Shown here in pieces: positions 43,917-46,452 of a stretch of 46,452 bases of DNA (the stretch's first letter is position 1; each line of letters begins with the position of its first letter). The stretch covers positions 1 to 46,452 of the forward strand of contig JAGGXF010000021.1 of NCBI GenBank assembly GCA_021163205.1. The letters are read 5' to 3'. The notes below the pieces were generated by a model. That model saw only the letters and a program-made list of their open reading frames with translations, ran no database searches and was not told the origin of the DNA. Made by a program: the position numbers and the translations under genes. Source of the DNA: Candidatus Aenigmatarchaeota archaeon (GTDB lineage Archaea; Aenigmatarchaeota; Aenigmatarchaeia; GW2011-AR5; JAGGXF01).

Positions 43917-44012
43917 GAAATCGCCTTTTACGTTCCTTTTTAGCAATATATTTTGCTTGTCTATTTCTAAATTTATTCACTAACCGAAAATAAAACATGG
44001 GCCAGAGCACAA

Positions 44013-44024
44013 TTATTTATATGC
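44013..44024 (+). promoter_or_regulatory. TATA box of the FBP aldolase/phosphatase gene
   Basis: TTATTTATATGC lies about 25-30 bases before a predicted start near 44045, leaving a ~35-base leader with GGGGG before the ATG at 44078. Confidence 0.65.
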
Positions 44025-44077
44025 ATCGAAATAATAGTTAGTCAGATAATTATAAAAAACTGAAAGGGGGCTTTAGT

Positions 44078-45190
44078 ATGGGAAAAATAACTTTTTCTTT
44101 GATAAAAGCGGATGTTGGTGGTTGGCCAGGACACTCAAAGGTTCATCCGGAGTTAATCAAAACCGCTGAGGAAGAACTAGCAAAAGAGAAAGGCAAACTT
44201 CTAATAGACTATCATGTGACGAGTTGTGGCGATGACCTGCAACTAATAATGACGCACCAGCAGGGTGTTGACTCAAAGGATATTCACGGTTTAGCATGGA
44301 ATATATTCGAGAAAGCTACCGGAGTCGCGAAAAAACTGAAGCTCTATGGTGCTGGTCAGGATATGCTAAAGGATGCATTCTCGGGAAATATAAGAGGAAT
44401 GGGACCTGGCATTGCTGAAATGGAATTCACGGAAAGAAAGGGAGAACCTATCATAACATTTATGATGGACAAAACAGAGCCCGGTGCATTCAACCTACCG
44501 ATATACAGGATGTTCGCAGATCCGTTCAACACAGCTGGTTTGGTTATAGACCCCAACTTTCACGCTGGTTTCAAATTTGAAATATGGGATATAAAGGAAC
44601 ATAAAAGGGTATTTATGAATGCACCCGAGGAAATGTACGAAATGTTGGCTTTGCTCGGAGCAAAGTCTCGCTACGTAATAAAGCGTGTCTATCCCAAGAG
44701 CGGAGAAAAGTTGCCAGAGGATGAGCCGGTGGCTGTTATAAGCACGGAGAAACTTTTCCAGATTGCCAAAAAATACATAGGAAAAGATGACCCTGTTGCT
44801 GTTGTTCGGGCACAATCAGGATTACCTGCCTTGGGAGAGGTATTAGAACCATTCGCATTCCCTCACCTGGTGTCTGGCTGGATGAGAGGCTCGCACAACG
44901 GACCAATCATACCTGTTGCACAAAAAGATGCGATGTGCACACGATTCGACGGTCCGCCAAGAGTTGTTGCGCTAGGATTCCAACTGGCTGAAGGTAAGCT
45001 TGTGGGCCCTGTAGACTTGTTTGCTGACGTCGGGTTTGACAACGCAAGGAGAAAGGCGCTCGAAATCGCAGATTATATGAGAAGACACGGTCCATTTGAG
45101 CCACACAGATTACCTTTGGAAGAGATGGAATACACAACGCTACCAAAAGTGATGGAGAGACTCAAAGATAGATTCGAGAAGGTGGAGTAG
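44078..45190 (+). CDS. fbp: Bifunctional fructose-1,6-bisphosphate aldolase/phosphatase
   Basis: 370 residues, the normal length of this archaeal gluconeogenic enzyme, which both condenses triose phosphates and removes the 1-phosphate with Mg2+, making gluconeogenesis one-way. Conserved stretches include SLIKADVGGWPGHSKVHPEL with metal ligands Asp11 and His18, YHVTSCGDDLQLIMTH, FMMDKTEPGAFNLP, and the C-terminal HLVSGWMRGSHNGPIIPV. The Lys/Tyr of the Schiff-base cycle are expected in the middle region; I did not place them exactly. It is 55 bases before the TIM gene. Together with the ADP-kinase (glycolytic direction) it allows both directions of the pathway. Confidence 0.97.
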   Translation: MGKITFSLIKADVGGWPGHSKVHPELIKTAEEELAKEKGKLLIDYHVTSCGDDLQLIMTHQQGVDSKDIHGLAWNIFEKATGVAKKLKLYGAGQDMLKDAFSGNIRGMGPGIAEMEFTERKGEPIITFMMDKTEPGAFNLPIYRMFADPFNTAGLVIDPNFHAGFKFEIWDIKEHKRVFMNAPEEMYEMLALLGAKSRYVIKRVYPKSGEKLPEDEPVAVISTEKLFQIAKKYIGKDDPVAVVRAQSGLPALGEVLEPFAFPHLVSGWMRGSHNGPIIPVAQKDAMCTRFDGPPRVVALGFQLAEGKLVGPVDLFADVGFDNARRKALEIADYMRRHGPFEPHRLPLEEMEYTTLPKVMERLKDRFEKVE

Positions 45191-45245
45191 CGCCTTCTTT
45201 TTCTTTTGTTATTTCATACTAATTCATGTTCAGAGGTGAGAAAAC

Positions 45246-45923
45246 ATGACAATGAGAAAACCGATAATAATAGTAAATATGAAAACATATTTGCAATCTA
45301 TCGGAGAAAAGGCTATAAAACTTGCGAAAAGCGCTGCAAAGGTTTCGGAAAAGACTGGCGCAGAAATAATTCTTGCACCGCAACTTGCTGACCTAAAAGA
45401 GGTTGCAAAGATTGTTCCTGCCTATAGCCAACACATCGATCCCATAGAACCTGGCGCACACACTGGTCACGTGCTGGGAGAATCATTAAAAGATGCTGGA
45501 GCAACCGGCGTCATAATAAATCACTCCGAAGATGTTGTTCCTTTTGACGACATAAAGAAAAACATTGAAAAAGCAAGGTCACTTGGACTGACAACCGTAG
45601 TCTGTGCGCCGTCTGCGATAGAGGCGGAAGAGATAGCAAAGTTCTCACCCGACTTCATAGCTGTCGAACCACCAGAACTGATAGGTGGAGACATCTCTGT
45701 GTCCACAGCCAAGCCCGAACTTATAGAAGAGACTGTTAGGGGGGTTCATAAAGTAAATCCAAATATCAAAGTTCTGTGCGGGGCTGGAGTCAAGACCGGG
45801 AAAGACGTTAAAAAAGCAATGGAACTCGGTGCAGAAGGCATCTTGGTGGCGTCGGGCGTTGTCAAGGCAGAAGACCCAGAAGTAGCACTTATGGATTTGA
45901 GCGGAGCGTGTGTGGAGAAATAA
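45246..45923 (+). CDS. tpiA: Triosephosphate isomerase, archaeal short type
   Basis: 225 residues, the reduced archaeal size. N-terminal NMKTY carries the catalytic Lys (IIIVNMKTYLQS), HSEDVVPFDD the catalytic His, VAVEPPELIGG the catalytic Glu and loop 6, and VLCGAGVKTGKDVKKAMELG the phosphate-binding loops. It interconverts dihydroxyacetone phosphate and glyceraldehyde-3-phosphate, feeding GAPDH and the FBP aldolase/phosphatase. GAGGTG precedes the ATG. Likely co-transcribed with the FBP aldolase/phosphatase. Confidence 0.97.
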   Translation: MTMRKPIIIVNMKTYLQSIGEKAIKLAKSAAKVSEKTGAEIILAPQLADLKEVAKIVPAYSQHIDPIEPGAHTGHVLGESLKDAGATGVIINHSEDVVPFDDIKKNIEKARSLGLTTVVCAPSAIEAEEIAKFSPDFIAVEPPELIGGDISVSTAKPELIEETVRGVHKVNPNIKVLCGAGVKTGKDVKKAMELGAEGILVASGVVKAEDPEVALMDLSGACVEK

Positions 45924-46036
45924 AACACTCTCAAAATTCTTGCAGATAATTGGATGATATATCAATAATTAACAACCTATGCATTCGTTTTGTCAACGAT
46001 GTCAAAACCTATGAACACGCTTATTAGAACGTTTGG

Positions 46037-46393
46037 TTATTCAACTGGACTATATCTAAATTTCTTAGGATCAGTCTTCCCCCCTCGGTCTTCATTCAAG
46101 AAACCATAAATATTCAGTTGATGCAGGAAATGAGCAATCAGACGTGTACTTTTTTTCTCCCCATACATTTTCTCATATTTTCGTTTTACTTGGGTTGGAG
46201 TAACTCCTTTAGGATATTTCTGGCATAACTCCTTAACTGTGTTATATATCTTCTTCTCTGACCCAATTAACTCTACTTCCTTATTCAGGTCAATACCTTT
46301 AAACCTTTCCCTTTCCTCATAGCGCTCTACACAAAGTTCTGACTCTGCTACCGCTATTAGCTTATCCCAATCCTTCTCAGATCCATCCGTCAT
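46037..46393 (-). CDS. Small winged-helix DNA-binding protein
   Basis: 118 residues from the ATG at 46393 (MTDGSEKDWDKLIAV); the GTG used by the ORF track is part of the ribosome site AAGGTGAT. The C-terminal half (YNTVKELCQKYPKGVTPTQV ... RLIAHFLHQLNIYGFLNEDR) reads as a winged helix-turn-helix like those found in transcription regulators and in the C-terminal domain of Cdc6/Orc proteins. The N-terminal ~40 residues are acidic and helical. A TATA-like TTTTAAATATTTTTC lies about 45 bases upstream near the window edge. Targets are unknown. Confidence 0.7.
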   Translation of the reverse strand: MTDGSEKDWDKLIAVAESELCVERYEERERFKGIDLNKEVELIGSEKKIYNTVKELCQKYPKGVTPTQVKRKYEKMYGEKKSTRLIAHFLHQLNIYGFLNEDRGGKTDPKKFRYSPVE

Positions 46394-46452
46394 ATATATC
46401 ACCTTATAATAGTAAAAATAATAAAAGAAAAATATTTAAAATTAATTTAAAT

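Noticed and set aside
45924-46036. tRNA or small RNA between convergent genes
   Set aside because: No cloverleaf, no GTTCRA loop, no strong stem; it looks like an ordinary AT-rich convergent gap.

Overview
The window looks archaeal. Glycolytic and gluconeogenic enzymes are mostly of archaeal type: a bifunctional fructose-1,6-bisphosphate aldolase/phosphatase, an ADP-dependent sugar kinase, a short archaeal triosephosphate isomerase, archaeal phosphoglycerate kinase and NadM-type NMN adenylyltransferase. TATA boxes sit about 25-30 bp before starts, several genes look leaderless, and ribosome binding sites are of the GGTG/GGAGG type. A bacterial-type GAPDH, a GpmI-type phosphoglycerate mutase, a group 3b-like sulfhydrogenase and the AT-rich, compact layout would fit a fermentative DPANN lineage (Aenigmarchaeota, Woesearchaeota or similar). 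That placement is inference, not something the sequence proves.

Left part (1-26.0 kb, all on the minus strand): a cell-surface locus. It encodes a 3759-residue secreted protein rich in N-glycosylation sequons with three DUF2341-like modules; two secreted or anchored proteins with squalene-cyclase-like (alpha/alpha toroid, QW-motif) repeats, one joined to a macroglobulin-like beta domain that also opens the giant protein; a UbiA-like membrane protein; a polytopic membrane protein with a long Ig-like ectodomain that runs off the left edge (missed by the ORF track); several single-pass Ig-like proteins; a MinD/ParA ATPase; and a strongly promoted secreted beta-sandwich protein that could be a fibre or surface subunit.

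Middle (26.1-32.1 kb, minus): central carbon genes GAPDH, PGK, a sugar nucleotidyltransferase and phosphoglycerate mutase, then an ATP-cone/Mrr-like nuclease protein. From the GAPDH gene a very short divergent promoter region fires the other way into hydB-hydG-hydD-hydA (NAD(P)-linked NiFe hydrogenase) and an NAD(P)HX dehydratase (32.2-36.7 kb, plus).

Right part (36.8-46.4 kb): a small lipoprotein and a secreted protein with six two-cysteine repeats (minus); a hydrogenase maturation operon nadM-hypA-hypC-(HypC-like fusion)-EamA transporter-maturation protease (minus); an ADP-dependent sugar kinase with an unusual N-terminal domain (plus); a glycogen-synthase-like glycosyltransferase (minus); FBP aldolase/phosphatase and TIM (plus); and a winged-helix protein (minus). 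Together the genes suggest sugar or glycogen turnover through a modified EMP pathway, with reductant disposed of as H2 through a cytosolic NAD(P)H-linked hydrogenase. hypB, hypD, hypE and hypF are not in the window. I found no tRNA, rRNA, CRISPR array or insertion sequence.
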